This document shows positions 32,302 to 41,987 of a stretch of 48,865 nucleotides of DNA, piece after piece; position 1 is the stretch's first letter, and every line of letters starts with the position of its first letter. Under the pieces are notes generated by a model. That model made no database searches and was not told the DNA's origin. It saw nothing but the letters and a program-made list of their open reading frames with translations. A program made the position numbers and the translations under genes. The stretch lies in NCBI GenBank assembly GCA_017517385.1, contig JAFWZG010000008.1:1-48865 (forward strand), read 5' to 3'. Source of the DNA: Akkermansia sp. Lineage in GTDB: Bacteria; Verrucomicrobiota; Verrucomicrobiia; Verrucomicrobiales; Akkermansiaceae.

Positions 32302-35300
32302 ATGATAGCAAAATACATAATCCCACTGATGGCGCTGAGCTGTGCAGCATTGCAGGCCGGCGAACGTGAGACGTTTGACTTCGGCTGGAAATTCAGATAC
32401 TTTGGAGGCTATGATCCTGCAGACGCCGGTTCACCCGCGTGGGCCGATGCCTATCAGGGTGGACACCCCGCCTCATATGCTGTGGATGGTAACATGGATA
32501 CCCGTTGGTGCGCTCCGAATTCCGAGAGCGGCCACAGGCTTGTCATTGCCCCCGGTTTTGAGGACCCTGTTAAGCTTTTCCTTGTATACTGGGAGCAACC
32601 CAGTACCTTTGATGTGCATATTAAGGTCGTTTGTCAGGACGAAAGCAAGAACTTCGAGCTATCCTTCAATCAGGGCGGTCAGGCCGCCAGTTTCGTGGAA
32701 ATGCCGGAGCCTACAGCCATTCGTTACATCATTGTTACGGTGCCCAGTGGAACAAACACTCGCCAGTGGATGAGCGTGCGCGAGGTGCTCTTTACCGGTG
32801 CTGATAATACTCCGCTGAAAGCGCGCCGTGGACCGGGAGCTCTCGTTCACGCTGAGGTGAATGCCAGTGAGGCTGGGTATAAGGATGTGCAGCTTCCTCA
32901 TGACTGGGCCATCGAGAGCCCCTTCTTGGCCTCTGAGCCGAATGAAACAGGTAAGCTCCCTTGGAATGGCTGGGGCTGGTACCGCAAGCACTTTGATGTG
33001 CCTGCCGATTTTGATCCCGCCACTCAGCGCTGGTATCTGGACTTCGATGGCGTTATGTCACGCCCGCAGATTTATGTGAACGGTCAGAAGGCCGGTGAAT
33101 GGGTATATGGCTATAACTCTTTCCGTGTGGACATTACGCCCTTCCTCAAGCCCGGGGAGGATAATCTCGTGGCAGTAATGGCTAGTAACCTGCCGCTGTC
33201 CACTCGCTGGTATCCCGGTGCCGGTATTTACCGCCACGTGTGGCTGGAGCGCACGGGCCCCGTACACCTCACTCAGTGGCCTACATATGTCACCACTCCT
33301 GAGGTTACTCGAGATTATGCCGTGGTGAAAGTGCAGACTACAGTGAAGAACACCAGTGATGCTCCGGCTTCCGTTACCGTGCATCAGACGGTGGAAGGGG
33401 CTGCCTCTGCACCTTCTACTATTACCATCGCACCTCATTCCGAGAACGTGGTGGAGCAGGAGCTTCGCATCGCGAATCCCCGCCTTTGGAGCTGTGAAAC
33501 GCCCAATCTCTACAAACTTCAGACCCGCGTGCTCATGGATGGTTCTGAGATTGACCGCAAAGAGACGACCTTCGGTGTGCGCACTATTGAGTGGCGCAAA
33601 GAAGGCTTCTTCCTGAATGGAGAGCGCGTGCGCCTGCAGGGCGTGTGTGAGCACCATGACCTTGGTGCTCTGGGTGCTGCTTTCCATGCCCGTGCTTATG
33701 AGCGTAAGATTGAACTTCTGCGCGCCATGGGGTGTAACTCTATCCGCATGACTCATAATCCTCCCGCTCCGGAGGTGCTGGATTTGTGCGATAAGCATGG
33801 TATTCTCGTCATTGATGAGCTCTTTGATATATGGAAGCGTCAGAAGTACGAGAAGGTGAATGGTTACCACATTTACTGGGATGAATGGTGGGAGAGGGAC
33901 GTGCGCAACTTCATGTTGCGTGATCGTAATCACCCCTGCATTATCGCATGGAGTGGTGGTAACGAAATCATGGAGCAGACCATGACTGATGTGGAGGCCA
34001 TTCGCGCCAACAGAAATAATCGTTATCCCAACCCCGGCCGCTTGGCTAGAGCTGTGCGCGAGGCTGAGGAGTGGAATGCCTTCAATCTTCGCATCGCTCA
34101 TAGCCTGCGTAACGAGATTCGCCGTTATGATGTGACTCGCCCCTATACCGTGGGCTGTAATGACCAGAACGCCTTCCGCAATGGCTTTGAGCAGACGGTG
34201 GACGTGTATGGCTTCAACTATAAGCCGCATCTGTACTCCCTGTTCCGCCGCACGCATCCCGATATGCCCTATTATGGCTCCGAGACCTGCTCTTGCGTCG
34301 GTACGCGTGATACGTACAACTTCCCGCTGGATTGGAGCGTGCGCGGTGGCTATTTCAAGCCCGGCTTTGTGCCGCATCAGGTGAGTGCTTATGGCTTGGC
34401 CAGTACGCACTGGGGTAACAGCCCGGATATCGAAATGCATGCCCATACTCTTGCTCCGGATATTGCCGGTGAGTATGTATGGACCGGTTTCGATTACCTC
34501 GGCGAGCCCACTCCTTACAATCAGGACGCCTCTATCGAGAACAACATCAAACACTTGCCGGCCGCAGAGCGTGAGGCTATCATGCGCGAATATGCTGCCA
34601 TGGGCAGCCGGGCCATTAGCCGCAGCTCCTACTTCGGTATTATTGACCTCGCCGGCTTCCCGAAGGATATTTACTACCTCTATCAGAGTCAGTGGAATCC
34701 TGATGTGCCTCAGGCTCACATCCTGCCGCACTGGAATTGGCGAGGCCATGAGGGCCGCACCACTCCTGTGATGGTATTCACCAGTGGTGATGAGGCTGAG
34801 CTCTTCGTGAATGGCCGCAGTCAGGGCGTGCGCCGTCGTGGTGATGGCCCCACTTTCACTCAGAAGGACCGCTCTCTGGTGGTGAGCCGTAATCAGTACC
34901 GCTTCACTTGGGAAAATGTGGTATATGAGCCCGGCGTGGTGGAAGTGGTGGTGCGAAAGAACGGACAGCCTTGGGCTACTGCCCGCCGTGTGACGGCCGG
35001 TGATGCGGCCGCTGTGAAGGCTGAGGTGGATCGTGACACCATCGTGGCTGATGGTCATGACCTGTCCTTCATCTCACTTACTCTGACGGATGCTGAGGGG
35101 AACGTGATGCCTATTGACAGCCGCAAGGTGAGCTTCTCCATCGAAGGGCCTGCAGTCCTTGCCGGTTTCTGTAATGGTGACCCCACGGACTGGACATGCA
35201 TGCAGGATACTAACCAGCGCTTCTTCAACGGTCGTCTTCTTGCCGTGGTGCGCAGTAAGCCCGGTGAGACCGGTACGGCTACCATTACGGTGAAGCCTGA

Positions 35301-35349
35301 AGGCCTGCCGGAGATTAAGGTGCCCGTCACCATTAATCCTGCTCCATGA
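32302..35349 (+). CDS. Secreted GH2 glycosidase, beta-galactosidase-like
   Basis: A 1015-residue protein with a signal peptide (MIAKYIIPLMALSCAALQAG). It has GH2 sugar-binding, immunoglobulin-like and TIM-barrel domains, then a DUF4982-like and further C-terminal beta domains. The acid/base is E555 (AWSGGNEI), and the nucleophile is E661 (YYGSETCS). Residues 50-165 form a discoidin-like (F5/8 type C) domain (HPASYAVDGNMDTRWCAP, then REVLFTG). It is inserted between the first strands of the sugar-binding domain and its continuation (VQLPHDWAIESPF). GH2 enzymes of this type remove beta-linked galactose and similar sugars from glycoproteins, which fits with the GH95 enzyme in mucin breakdown. 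Substrate specificity is not certain. Confidence 0.9.
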   Translation: MIAKYIIPLMALSCAALQAGERETFDFGWKFRYFGGYDPADAGSPAWADAYQGGHPASYAVDGNMDTRWCAPNSESGHRLVIAPGFEDPVKLFLVYWEQPSTFDVHIKVVCQDESKNFELSFNQGGQAASFVEMPEPTAIRYIIVTVPSGTNTRQWMSVREVLFTGADNTPLKARRGPGALVHAEVNASEAGYKDVQLPHDWAIESPFLASEPNETGKLPWNGWGWYRKHFDVPADFDPATQRWYLDFDGVMSRPQIYVNGQKAGEWVYGYNSFRVDITPFLKPGEDNLVAVMASNLPLSTRWYPGAGIYRHVWLERTGPVHLTQWPTYVTTPEVTRDYAVVKVQTTVKNTSDAPASVTVHQTVEGAASAPSTITIAPHSENVVEQELRIANPRLWSCETPNLYKLQTRVLMDGSEIDRKETTFGVRTIEWRKEGFFLNGERVRLQGVCEHHDLGALGAAFHARAYERKIELLRAMGCNSIRMTHNPPAPEVLDLCDKHGILVIDELFDIWKRQKYEKVNGYHIYWDEWWERDVRNFMLRDRNHPCIIAWSGGNEIMEQTMTDVEAIRANRNNRYPNPGRLARAVREAEEWNAFNLRIAHSLRNEIRRYDVTRPYTVGCNDQNAFRNGFEQTVDVYGFNYKPHLYSLFRRTHPDMPYYGSETCSCVGTRDTYNFPLDWSVRGGYFKPGFVPHQVSAYGLASTHWGNSPDIEMHAHTLAPDIAGEYVWTGFDYLGEPTPYNQDASIENNIKHLPAAEREAIMREYAAMGSRAISRSSYFGIIDLAGFPKDIYYLYQSQWNPDVPQAHILPHWNWRGHEGRTTPVMVFTSGDEAELFVNGRSQGVRRRGDGPTFTQKDRSLVVSRNQYRFTWENVVYEPGVVEVVVRKNGQPWATARRVTAGDAAAVKAEVDRDTIVADGHDLSFISLTLTDAEGNVMPIDSRKVSFSIEGPAVLAGFCNGDPTDWTCMQDTNQRFFNGRLLAVVRSKPGETGTATITVKPEGLPEIKVPVTINPAP

Positions 35350-35371
35350 GGCGTTCATTAGGTTCAATCTC

Positions 35372-35416
35372 TAATCTTAACACCCCGCCATGGAAACGTG
35401 GCGGGGTGTTAGATTA
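35372..35416 (+). terminator. Terminator after the GH2 gene
   Basis: TAACACCCCGCCA (35378-35390) pairs perfectly over 13 bp with TGGCGGGGTGTTA (35399-35411). The pairing continues outwards through TAATCT and GATTA with a bulge. The T-tract is weak. Confidence 0.65.
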
Positions 35417-35434
35417 ATCTGTTGAATTAACTCC

Positions 35435-35463
35435 TTGACTCACGGAATTTGGCTGAGTAGAAT
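35435..35463 (+). promoter_or_regulatory. Promoter of the lipase-like lipoprotein gene
   Basis: The -35 is TTGACT (35435-35440), the spacer is 17 nt and the -10 is TAGAAT (35458-35463). The ATG at 35470 is 6 nt downstream, so the message should be leaderless. Confidence 0.7.
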
Positions 35464-35469
35464 AGGCGT

Positions 35470-37131
35470 ATGATAAAATTCTCGCTTCTGAAACGGCTGT
35501 GCCTTTTTGCCGGTGTATCACTCAGCGCCGTCTTTCTGGATGGCTGTTCTGCGCCACTGGTGCCGAGTCCGTATGTGAGCGAGCGGCTTCGCGAGCGAGA
35601 GCCTGATGCCGAGCTGATGGCTCAGATGCGTAGCAGCTGGTTTGCCCTTCAGAAGCCGGGGATTTCATCAGAGGAGTATAGCCGCCATGTGTCTGGGTAT
35701 AATCGGGCCTTGCTGCTGATGATGCGCCGTTACCGTGCGGATATGCACCGCGCATTCCGTGAGGGAAACCATAATTATGAGATACCCGGAATTGATTTGC
35801 ATGACGTGAGGCGGGACGCACATTTGCTGCTTCGGGATATTTTTGAGGATATGGTGCCGGCGGCTGATATCCGTACGCACTCACTTAGCGAGCACTTCAT
35901 GATACCCGGCCTTGGCTTGCCTATGGTTGGTATTATTCCGGCAGAAAATGTCGATAAGATTGAGGGCAAGAACCCTATTCGTACGCGTGGTACAGTCGCT
36001 AACATCACGGCCGTTCTCGAGTTTTCGCCCTCACCTGCGTCCCGCCCGAAACTACGCCTAATTAACCGCAATGCCACGGATTATATCACCTTGCAGGGGA
36101 GGCGCCACTCGCTGGCCGGGGATTTTTCGGCGGCTATTGAGATTTACTGGAACCTTACCCGGGTAAAGGAAGATCGCATGCTCGGAATGCTGCGCCCGCA
36201 GGAGCTGCGTGATGTAAGCGGGCTTTCCTGTATGGAGGAGTATGATCCGAATAAGATTCCTGTGATTTTGACGCACGGCCTTCTCTCCAGTGCAGGTACC
36301 TTCGATAATCTGGTGAACCGCTTGATGTGTGACCCGGTTATTCGCCGTAATTATCAGTTCTGGTACTTCAATTATGCCACCGGTGTGACGTGGACTCTCA
36401 CAGCCGCGCAATATCGTGAATCCCTTGCGGAGGTGCGTAGGCGCTTGGATCCTCATGGCCGGAATAAAAACTGGGATAATATGGTGCTGGTGGGGCACTC
36501 TATGGGTGGCTTGATTACGCATTATAGCCAGTGCACGGAGCCTTGGCTCATGCTGCGAGACCGCCCGCGCTTGGGTGAATATATGGATGCGCGCTATGTG
36601 AATGAACCGCTGCCGATAGATCGCGGAGATTACTTCCGGCGTGCATTCTACTTCCGCCCGGTGAAGGCCGGTATGGTGGTGTATATGGCCACGCCGCACC
36701 GTGGTGCTCCATTGGCTCGTTATCGTATTGTTACGGCGCTCATGAAGCTGGTGCGTCTGCCTCAGAATCTTATAGAGGAGGTCATTAACATTGCGACACT
36801 TCAGCAGGACACGGTGTTGCTGAATCCTGCGCTTCTCACGGAGGCGTTCACCAGCGTGAATCAGCTCGCGCCGGATAGTTACTCCATCAAAGGGCTGCAC
36901 GGGCTGGAGGTGCTTCGCGTGCCGACTCATTCTATTATTGGAGACGAAGGCGACGGCGATACCCCTAATAGCTCTGATGGCGTTGTGCCGTACTGGTCCA
37001 GCCACATCCCGTGGGGAACGGAGACAATCGTGCCCTCGAGCCACTCTGTTCAGGATGTGTCAGAGACGGCCTCAGACTTCGCGCGTGTGCTAGTGGAACA
37101 CCTCCGGCGCTGTGGCCGCAGCATTGATTGA
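35470..37131 (+). CDS. Alpha/beta-hydrolase lipoprotein (lipase/PGAP1-like)
   Basis: A 553-residue protein with a lipoprotein signal (FAGVSLSAVFLDGC, lipid cysteine C26). The first half (30-255) is helical and of unknown function. The second half is an alpha/beta hydrolase: VILTHGLLSSAGTFDNL near 265-281 (oxyanion strand), nucleophile S344 in LVGHSMGGLITHY, and a late histidine in VPSSHSVQ. The acid is probably in IIGDEGDGDTPNSSDG. The pattern matches lipase class 2/PGAP1-like esterases, so a membrane or surface ester is the likely substrate. It is probably an outer-membrane periplasmic lipoprotein. The start is fixed by the promoter 6 nt upstream. Confidence 0.8.
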   Translation: MIKFSLLKRLCLFAGVSLSAVFLDGCSAPLVPSPYVSERLREREPDAELMAQMRSSWFALQKPGISSEEYSRHVSGYNRALLLMMRRYRADMHRAFREGNHNYEIPGIDLHDVRRDAHLLLRDIFEDMVPAADIRTHSLSEHFMIPGLGLPMVGIIPAENVDKIEGKNPIRTRGTVANITAVLEFSPSPASRPKLRLINRNATDYITLQGRRHSLAGDFSAAIEIYWNLTRVKEDRMLGMLRPQELRDVSGLSCMEEYDPNKIPVILTHGLLSSAGTFDNLVNRLMCDPVIRRNYQFWYFNYATGVTWTLTAAQYRESLAEVRRRLDPHGRNKNWDNMVLVGHSMGGLITHYSQCTEPWLMLRDRPRLGEYMDARYVNEPLPIDRGDYFRRAFYFRPVKAGMVVYMATPHRGAPLARYRIVTALMKLVRLPQNLIEEVINIATLQQDTVLLNPALLTEAFTSVNQLAPDSYSIKGLHGLEVLRVPTHSIIGDEGDGDTPNSSDGVVPYWSSHIPWGTETIVPSSHSVQDVSETASDFARVLVEHLRRCGRSID

Positions 37132-37163
37132 GACATTATAGCCGGAAAAATTGCACTTCCTGA

Positions 37164-37192
37164 TTGACAATCGTGCGCTTATGGTATATAAC
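37164..37192 (+). promoter_or_regulatory. Promoter of speA
   Basis: The -35 is a perfect TTGACA (37164-37169), the spacer is 17 nt and the -10 is TATAAC (37187-37192). The leader to the ATG at 37222 is about 24 nt and contains a minimal ATG-TGA at 37210-37215 in another frame. Confidence 0.7.
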
Positions 37193-37221
37193 GCGCGCAC
37201 ACCTCAACCATGTGAAGTACT

Positions 37222-39165
37222 ATGGCATTGCGTAAACACACCACCATCACTAAGCGTAAAGTAAAGAACTGGACGGCGGCGGATTCTGCAGAGTTATACT
37301 GTATTGATTCCTGGAGTAACGGATATTTCGGCGTCTCCAGAAATGGTGAGGTGACGGTGAACCTCGTTGATACGGATGGCGAGAAGCGTGCGGTGAGTCT
37401 GCATACCATTATGCGCGGCCTTGCTGAGCGCGGCACGGATGCTCCCGTTCTGCTGCGCTTCCGAGACCTGTTGCGAGCCCGCGTTGATGAGCTGAACCAG
37501 AGCTTTATCAAAGCCATCAAGGAGGCGGATTATCAGGGCGTTTACCGTGGCGTGTACCCCATTAAGGTGAATCAGCAGCGTGAGATTGTGGAGGAAATCG
37601 TTTCCTACGGTGCCCGTTATCACTATGGTCTGGAGGCCGGCAGTAAGCCTGAGCTCATCGCCGCCATGGCTCAGATGAAGGACCCTCAGGCCTTCCTGAT
37701 GTGTAATGGTTATAAGGATGATGAGTTCATTGACCTTGCTCTGATGGCTCAGCGCATGGGTATCAATATCTGCCTCATTCTTGAAATGCCCAACGAGCTG
37801 CCCGCCATTCTGGAGCGTGCCCGTGTGCTGGGCATCGAGCCGAACCTGGGCGTGCGAGTGCGCCTTGCAGCTAAGGGCTCCGGCCATTGGAGCGAATCCG
37901 CCGGTGACCGCTCCGTGTTCGGGTTGAATACGGCTCAGGTCATTGAGGTGGTGGATTCTCTTAAAGCTGCTGACAAACTGCACTGCCTCAAGGTGCTTCA
38001 TTACCACCAAGGCTCTCAGATTCCGAACATTTCCGTGGTGCGTGAGGGGCTCACGGAGGCCTGCCGTATGTACATTGACCTCGTGCGTGAAGGTGCACCC
38101 ATGGGCACGCTGGATATGGGCGGCGGTCTTGCAGTGGACTATGATGGTTCTCAGACGAATTTCCATTCCTCTTGTAACTATACCATTGAGGAGTACGCCC
38201 GAGATATCGTGGAGGTGGTGGGCGAGATGTGCACCAAGTGCGGTGTGCCTCATCCCACGCTGGTGACGGAGTCCGGCCGAGCTGTGGCTGCGTATCATTC
38301 TGTGCTCGTGTTCAATATTTTGGATGTGGCCAGTGCCCCGGGGCAGGACGCTCAGGCACCGGCTCTGCCTGAGAATCCCAGTGAAATTCTTAAGGCCTTA
38401 GATGAAACGCTCCGCATGCTTTCCCGTAAGAATATTCAGGAGTGTTATAATGATGCCAACTACTACCGCGATCAGCTCCGCATGCAGTTCTTCTATGGGA
38501 ATGCCAGCCTGCGCGAGCGTGGTGTCGGTGAGGCGTACTACTGGCACATCATGGGGCTGATTTCCCGCCGTATTGCAGAGATGAGTGAAATCCCCGAGGA
38601 CCTTAAAGAGGTGTCCGATAATATGGTGGACTTCTACTACGGCAACTTCTCCCTCTTCCAGAGTATGCCGGATTCTTGGGCTATCGACCAGCTCTTCCCC
38701 GTCATGCCCATTCAGCGCCTTTGTGAGCGCCCCACTCAGAAGACGGTGCTCGTGGATATCACCTGTGATTGTGATGGTAAGGTGGATAACTTCATTGACC
38801 GCGAGGACGTGGCACACTCCCTCCCGCTGCATGAGTTTGAAGGGTCGGAGAACTATTATGTGGCCGTATTCCTCGTAGGCGCTTATCAGGAAACCCTCGG
38901 TGATATTCACAACCTGTTGGGTGATACGAACGTGGTGAGCGTGCATCTGGAAAACGGCCGCCCTGTTTATACGGATGAAGAGGAGGGCGACAGTGTGGCT
39001 GATGTGCTTTCCTACGTGAAGTATGAGACCCGTGACCTCGTAGCTCAGTTCCGCTCTCTGGCGGAGCGTGCCGTGGAGGAAGGGCTTATTACTCCGCGCC
39101 AGCGCAGGGATGCTCTGGAGGCTTACCGAACAGGCTTGAACGGTTACACGTACTACGAGCTGTAA
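37222..39165 (+). CDS. speA: Biosynthetic arginine decarboxylase
   Basis: A 647-residue fold-III PLP enzyme that converts arginine to agmatine, the first step of the alternative putrescine/spermidine route. The PLP lysine is K115 (GVYPIKVNQQR). HYGLEAGSKPEL, GVRVRLAAKGSGHWSESAGDRSVFGL, LHYHQGSQI, LDMGGGLAVDYDGS and the C-terminal LVDITCDCDGKVDNF are all SpeA signatures. Length matches E. coli SpeA (658). No signal peptide is visible. No agmatine-processing gene follows, so the rest of the pathway is elsewhere. Confidence 0.96.
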   Translation: MALRKHTTITKRKVKNWTAADSAELYCIDSWSNGYFGVSRNGEVTVNLVDTDGEKRAVSLHTIMRGLAERGTDAPVLLRFRDLLRARVDELNQSFIKAIKEADYQGVYRGVYPIKVNQQREIVEEIVSYGARYHYGLEAGSKPELIAAMAQMKDPQAFLMCNGYKDDEFIDLALMAQRMGINICLILEMPNELPAILERARVLGIEPNLGVRVRLAAKGSGHWSESAGDRSVFGLNTAQVIEVVDSLKAADKLHCLKVLHYHQGSQIPNISVVREGLTEACRMYIDLVREGAPMGTLDMGGGLAVDYDGSQTNFHSSCNYTIEEYARDIVEVVGEMCTKCGVPHPTLVTESGRAVAAYHSVLVFNILDVASAPGQDAQAPALPENPSEILKALDETLRMLSRKNIQECYNDANYYRDQLRMQFFYGNASLRERGVGEAYYWHIMGLISRRIAEMSEIPEDLKEVSDNMVDFYYGNFSLFQSMPDSWAIDQLFPVMPIQRLCERPTQKTVLVDITCDCDGKVDNFIDREDVAHSLPLHEFEGSENYYVAVFLVGAYQETLGDIHNLLGDTNVVSVHLENGRPVYTDEEEGDSVADVLSYVKYETRDLVAQFRSLAERAVEEGLITPRQRRDALEAYRTGLNGYTYYEL

Positions 39166-39183
39166 GGCATTAATTCCTGGGAG

Positions 39184-40152
39184 TTAACCCAGTATCAGCT
39201 TGATGAGGCGCTGCATGTCTTGCCGCGTGCAGCGATGGTCCAACGGTAGGGGCAGGAGGCTGCGAGCCAGCATATTTTCCGGCTCGTCTGCCGTGGTTGC
39301 TTCGATGACCTCCGGCCAGTACAGGGGCAGGGCTATGCCGGCGTCAATTAGTTCATCTCTCAGCCCGGGGATGCCGCAGACGAGGGGATAGCACATGGGG
39401 GCGGCTTCCGGGGTGGCCGGTAGCTGCAGGCGGTTGATAGGCGCCAAGGCTGCGTGCAGCTCGGCATAGTTTTCCAGCCGTCGTTTGCTTGCTGCTACCC
39501 AGTTGGGGATGGTTAACATTTCCCGGGTGATATCTGACATGCGGCGGTAGAGCATGCTGAGGCTGTCTTCCGCGGCCTGATGGCTCTTAGCTGCAAAACG
39601 AGCACCTTTCTCCGTTTGCTCCAGTAGGCCGAGATATCGCTCTATGGAGGAGTCTACTTCATCCGGAAGTATCAGCGGGAAGGGAGCACTCGCCACTCCG
39701 CCATCACTCAGCGGGCCGAACTTGCGTGGACTGTAGAACACGGGTATGCCGGGCAGCGGGGCGGAGTACAGAGCGGTGGTGGCGTCCACCACCACCGGGC
39801 CCGGGTGTCTCAGGACTGCGGCTCGCACGGCTTCTCCCGTGAGCCCGAAGTAATTCACCAGCAGTAGTAAATCCTGAGTGCCGGAATCAGCAGGTGGGCA
39901 GGGGATAAGCTGCTCATTCACTGTGTAACGTTCCACCGGGAGTTCTAGGCGGTTGAGTGGCTCCAGAATGGTATCACATATAAAGCGGGGAACCAGTACA
40001 CGCCGCGGGCGGGGCATGCTGCGCAGGATGCATTCGAAGGCAGCGCGCCCGCTGTTCAGCATGGCGAAGCCATCTTTCTCCGAGTATGGGAAGTTACCAC
40101 AGTAATTCCATCGGGCTGCGAAGGGGCCGCCCAGCATTTCTGATTGCTTCAT
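39184..40152 (-). CDS. DegT/DnrJ/EryC1-like aminotransferase family protein
   Basis: A 322-residue protein resembling PLP-dependent DegT/DnrJ enzymes, which make or modify amino sugars. It shows AMLNSGRAAFECILRSM, then VLVPRFICDTILEPL, VVVDATTALYSAP and the presumed PLP-lysine block FYSPRKFGPLSDGGVAS. The usual ST-K or H-K context around the lysine is atypical and the protein is shorter than the 370-400 residues of the family, so it could be catalytically altered. The ATG at 40152 is chosen over 40197, because the latter overlaps the preceding gene and a 7-nt gap fits the compact operon. It is probably cotranscribed with the DUF1353 lipoprotein gene. Confidence 0.6.
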   Translation of the reverse strand: MKQSEMLGGPFAARWNYCGNFPYSEKDGFAMLNSGRAAFECILRSMPRPRRVLVPRFICDTILEPLNRLELPVERYTVNEQLIPCPPADSGTQDLLLLVNYFGLTGEAVRAAVLRHPGPVVVDATTALYSAPLPGIPVFYSPRKFGPLSDGGVASAPFPLILPDEVDSSIERYLGLLEQTEKGARFAAKSHQAAEDSLSMLYRRMSDITREMLTIPNWVAASKRRLENYAELHAALAPINRLQLPATPEAAPMCYPLVCGIPGLRDELIDAGIALPLYWPEVIEATTADEPENMLARSLLPLPLDHRCTRQDMQRLIKLILG

Positions 40153-40159
40153 ATCTGAA

Positions 40160-40795
40160 TTATGCCGGTGTGTAGGAGAGGTCATCATACGGGTCATCCG
40201 GGCGGTCCGGTTCCAGCGGGGCCGGGGGCGTGTCCGGAGTAGTGGGGACGATGATGAGGGTGTTGTGCTGGCCTAATCTGTTGAAGATTCCGCCGAACAG
40301 GCGCAGTGAGAAATAGCGCCAAGTTCCAATCTCGCTGCCGTGCTGGCGGCAATCCTCACGGTAGGCCTTGTCTATAGCCCTTCTGCTGATGGGGGCGCCT
40401 TCTTTCAGCGCATGGTAAAGAGCATCATGCCTGAGACTAGGCATCAAATCATTCGGTGTGGTGACGCCCACGCTGTTACCATCCCACACGTAACGCCGGT
40501 GAAGAATGAAAATGTTCCCCCTCGCTTCCATGAGAACTCGGTGTGGGGGCTGGGGGTGCAGGCCTTTCCAGTAGCCCAAGTCCATGCTGTCATCTTCCCA
40601 CACAATGGCATGGCGTGTGCGCAGGCAGAAGCCGGGGGCGCGGTGAGGCATGAAGGTATACCAGCTTTCCGGGCTTTGGGCCGCCTGCTGTACTTCAGGG
40701 GAAATGCTCTTGTTCAGTGCAAGGTCTATCAGCCCCGTACACCCGCTCAGGAGGCATGTGCCTATGAGCAGCGCTGTGATGGTGAGAAACTTCAT
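40160..40795 (-). CDS. DUF1353-like lipoprotein
   Basis: A 211-residue protein with a lipoprotein signal (MKFLTITALLIGTCLLSGC, lipid cysteine C19). The body matches DUF1353: RRYVWDGNSVGVTTPNDLMPSLRHDALYHALKEG, with the histidine of RHDALYHAL conserved, though the function of the family is unknown. The C-terminus is proline- and aspartate-rich. The start is set by the promoter 9 nt upstream. A 13-bp palindrome, CAACTT-A-AAGTTG (40831-40843), overlaps the -35 box. Confidence 0.65.
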   Translation of the reverse strand: MKFLTITALLIGTCLLSGCTGLIDLALNKSISPEVQQAAQSPESWYTFMPHRAPGFCLRTRHAIVWEDDSMDLGYWKGLHPQPPHRVLMEARGNIFILHRRYVWDGNSVGVTTPNDLMPSLRHDALYHALKEGAPISRRAIDKAYREDCRQHGSEIGTWRYFSLRLFGGIFNRLGQHNTLIIVPTTPDTPPAPLEPDRPDDPYDDLSYTPA

Positions 40796-40804
40796 GCTTC
40801 CACC

Positions 40805-40833
40805 ATTCTACCCGCGGCCTTATATGATGTCAA
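40805..40833 (-). promoter_or_regulatory. Promoter of the DUF1353 lipoprotein gene
   Basis: On the minus strand the -35 is a perfect TTGACA (40828-40833), the spacer is 17 nt and the -10 is TAGAAT (40805-40810). The ATG at 40795 lies 9 nt away. Confidence 0.7.
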
Positions 40834-40843
40834 CTTAAAGTTG

Positions 40844-41980
40844 TTACAGCCGGGCGGAATATCGTCCTCCGGGTAGGGGAATGAGCTTGCCTTCTATTTG
40901 TAGGCGCATGAGCTGAGGTGTGAGCTCCATGGCTCCCATGCCAAGAGCCGCACAGAGCGTATCCAGCGTATCATACCCGCCGGATATGGCTGAAAGAATT
41001 TCTTCGCGGTTTGCGCAGATATTTGGGTGCTGCACTGCCGGAGCTTCTTCCATATTTTGAGCGGAGGGGAAAAGCTCCATCTGCTGAGGGGCGCCTATCC
41101 AGTGCATATCTTGCAGCAGCTCTTGTGCTGTAGTGCAGAGGATAGCGCCATCTCTAATGATGGCGTGGCACCCGGAAGATGTGGGTCGGTCTGCTTGCCC
41201 GGGGATAGCAAAGACGGTGCCACCGTAATAATCAGCTGCTATACTGGCCGTGTGCAGGGCTCCGCTGCGGTTTGGGGCTTCTGCCACAAGGACAGCCCGG
41301 CTCCATGCTGCCACGATTCGGTTTCTCTGTGGAAAGGTGGTGCGGCCCGGTCTCAGCGTCATGGGGAACTCGCTTACCACAGCTCCGTGGCCCCGGCAGA
41401 TGCTATCTACCAGTTCCGCATTTTCTTGTGGGAAGATGCTGGCCATTCCGCAGCCCATGACGGCGATGGTACGCCCTCCTGCATCTAGCGCGCCCCAGTG
41501 TGCAGCTGTGTCAATCCCACGAGCTAAACCGGAAATGATGGTGCAGCCGGCATCCGCCAGCTCACGGCCGAAGCGCCGCGCCATCGTCATTCCGTACGGC
41601 GTGGCCGCGCGAGTGCCCACGATAGCTACGCTTTTTTCGCCGTCCTCCTGCTGCCATTCACCCCGTACATAGAGCACAATGGGCGGGTCTCCCATGCGAC
41701 GGAGGGCTGCGGGGTAGTCATCATCTGTGATGGTGACCACGCGCACGCCGTAATCTGCCGCGCAGGACAGTTCGGCGTGCACGTTGGTGCATTCTTTCCA
41801 GCTGGCAATGATTCTCGCCAGCTTGCTACCTATGCGGGGCGCCCGCTCCAGCACCTGAGCCGGGGCAGCCAGTGCTAGCTCTGCTGAGCCAAAGAACTCC
41901 AGCAGGGATTGTATGCGCACTGAGCCCAACCCGGGTATCAGGTTAAGTACGATAAGTGCTTCTCGCGGGCTTAACTCCAT
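40844..41980 (-). CDS. dprA: DNA-processing protein DprA
   Basis: A 378-residue protein that loads RecA on incoming single-stranded DNA during natural transformation. It has an N-terminal helix-hairpin region (LNLIPGLGSVRIQSLLEFF), the Rossmann DprA fold (VAIVGTRAATPYGMTMARR, SGLARGIDTAAHWGAL, VMGCGMASIFPQEN, EFPMTLRPGRTTFPQRNRIVA, AEAPNRSGAL) and a C-terminal winged-helix-like domain (SAISGGYDTLDTLCAALGM). Length is normal. It starts 7 nt after the nadC stop and belongs to the same operon. DprA genes are common outside competence loci, so this alone does not show transformability. Confidence 0.95.
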   Translation of the reverse strand: MELSPREALIVLNLIPGLGSVRIQSLLEFFGSAELALAAPAQVLERAPRIGSKLARIIASWKECTNVHAELSCAADYGVRVVTITDDDYPAALRRMGDPPIVLYVRGEWQQEDGEKSVAIVGTRAATPYGMTMARRFGRELADAGCTIISGLARGIDTAAHWGALDAGGRTIAVMGCGMASIFPQENAELVDSICRGHGAVVSEFPMTLRPGRTTFPQRNRIVAAWSRAVLVAEAPNRSGALHTASIAADYYGGTVFAIPGQADRPTSSGCHAIIRDGAILCTTAQELLQDMHWIGAPQQMELFPSAQNMEEAPAVQHPNICANREEILSAISGGYDTLDTLCAALGMGAMELTPQLMRLQIEGKLIPLPGGRYSARL

Positions 41981-41987
41981 GTGTTCG

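Noticed and set aside
40831..40843. Palindrome CAACTT-A-AAGTTG overlapping the -35 of the DUF1353 gene as an operator
   Set aside because: It is short, A/T-rich at its centre and partly dictated by the -35 sequence. Chance is likely without conservation data.
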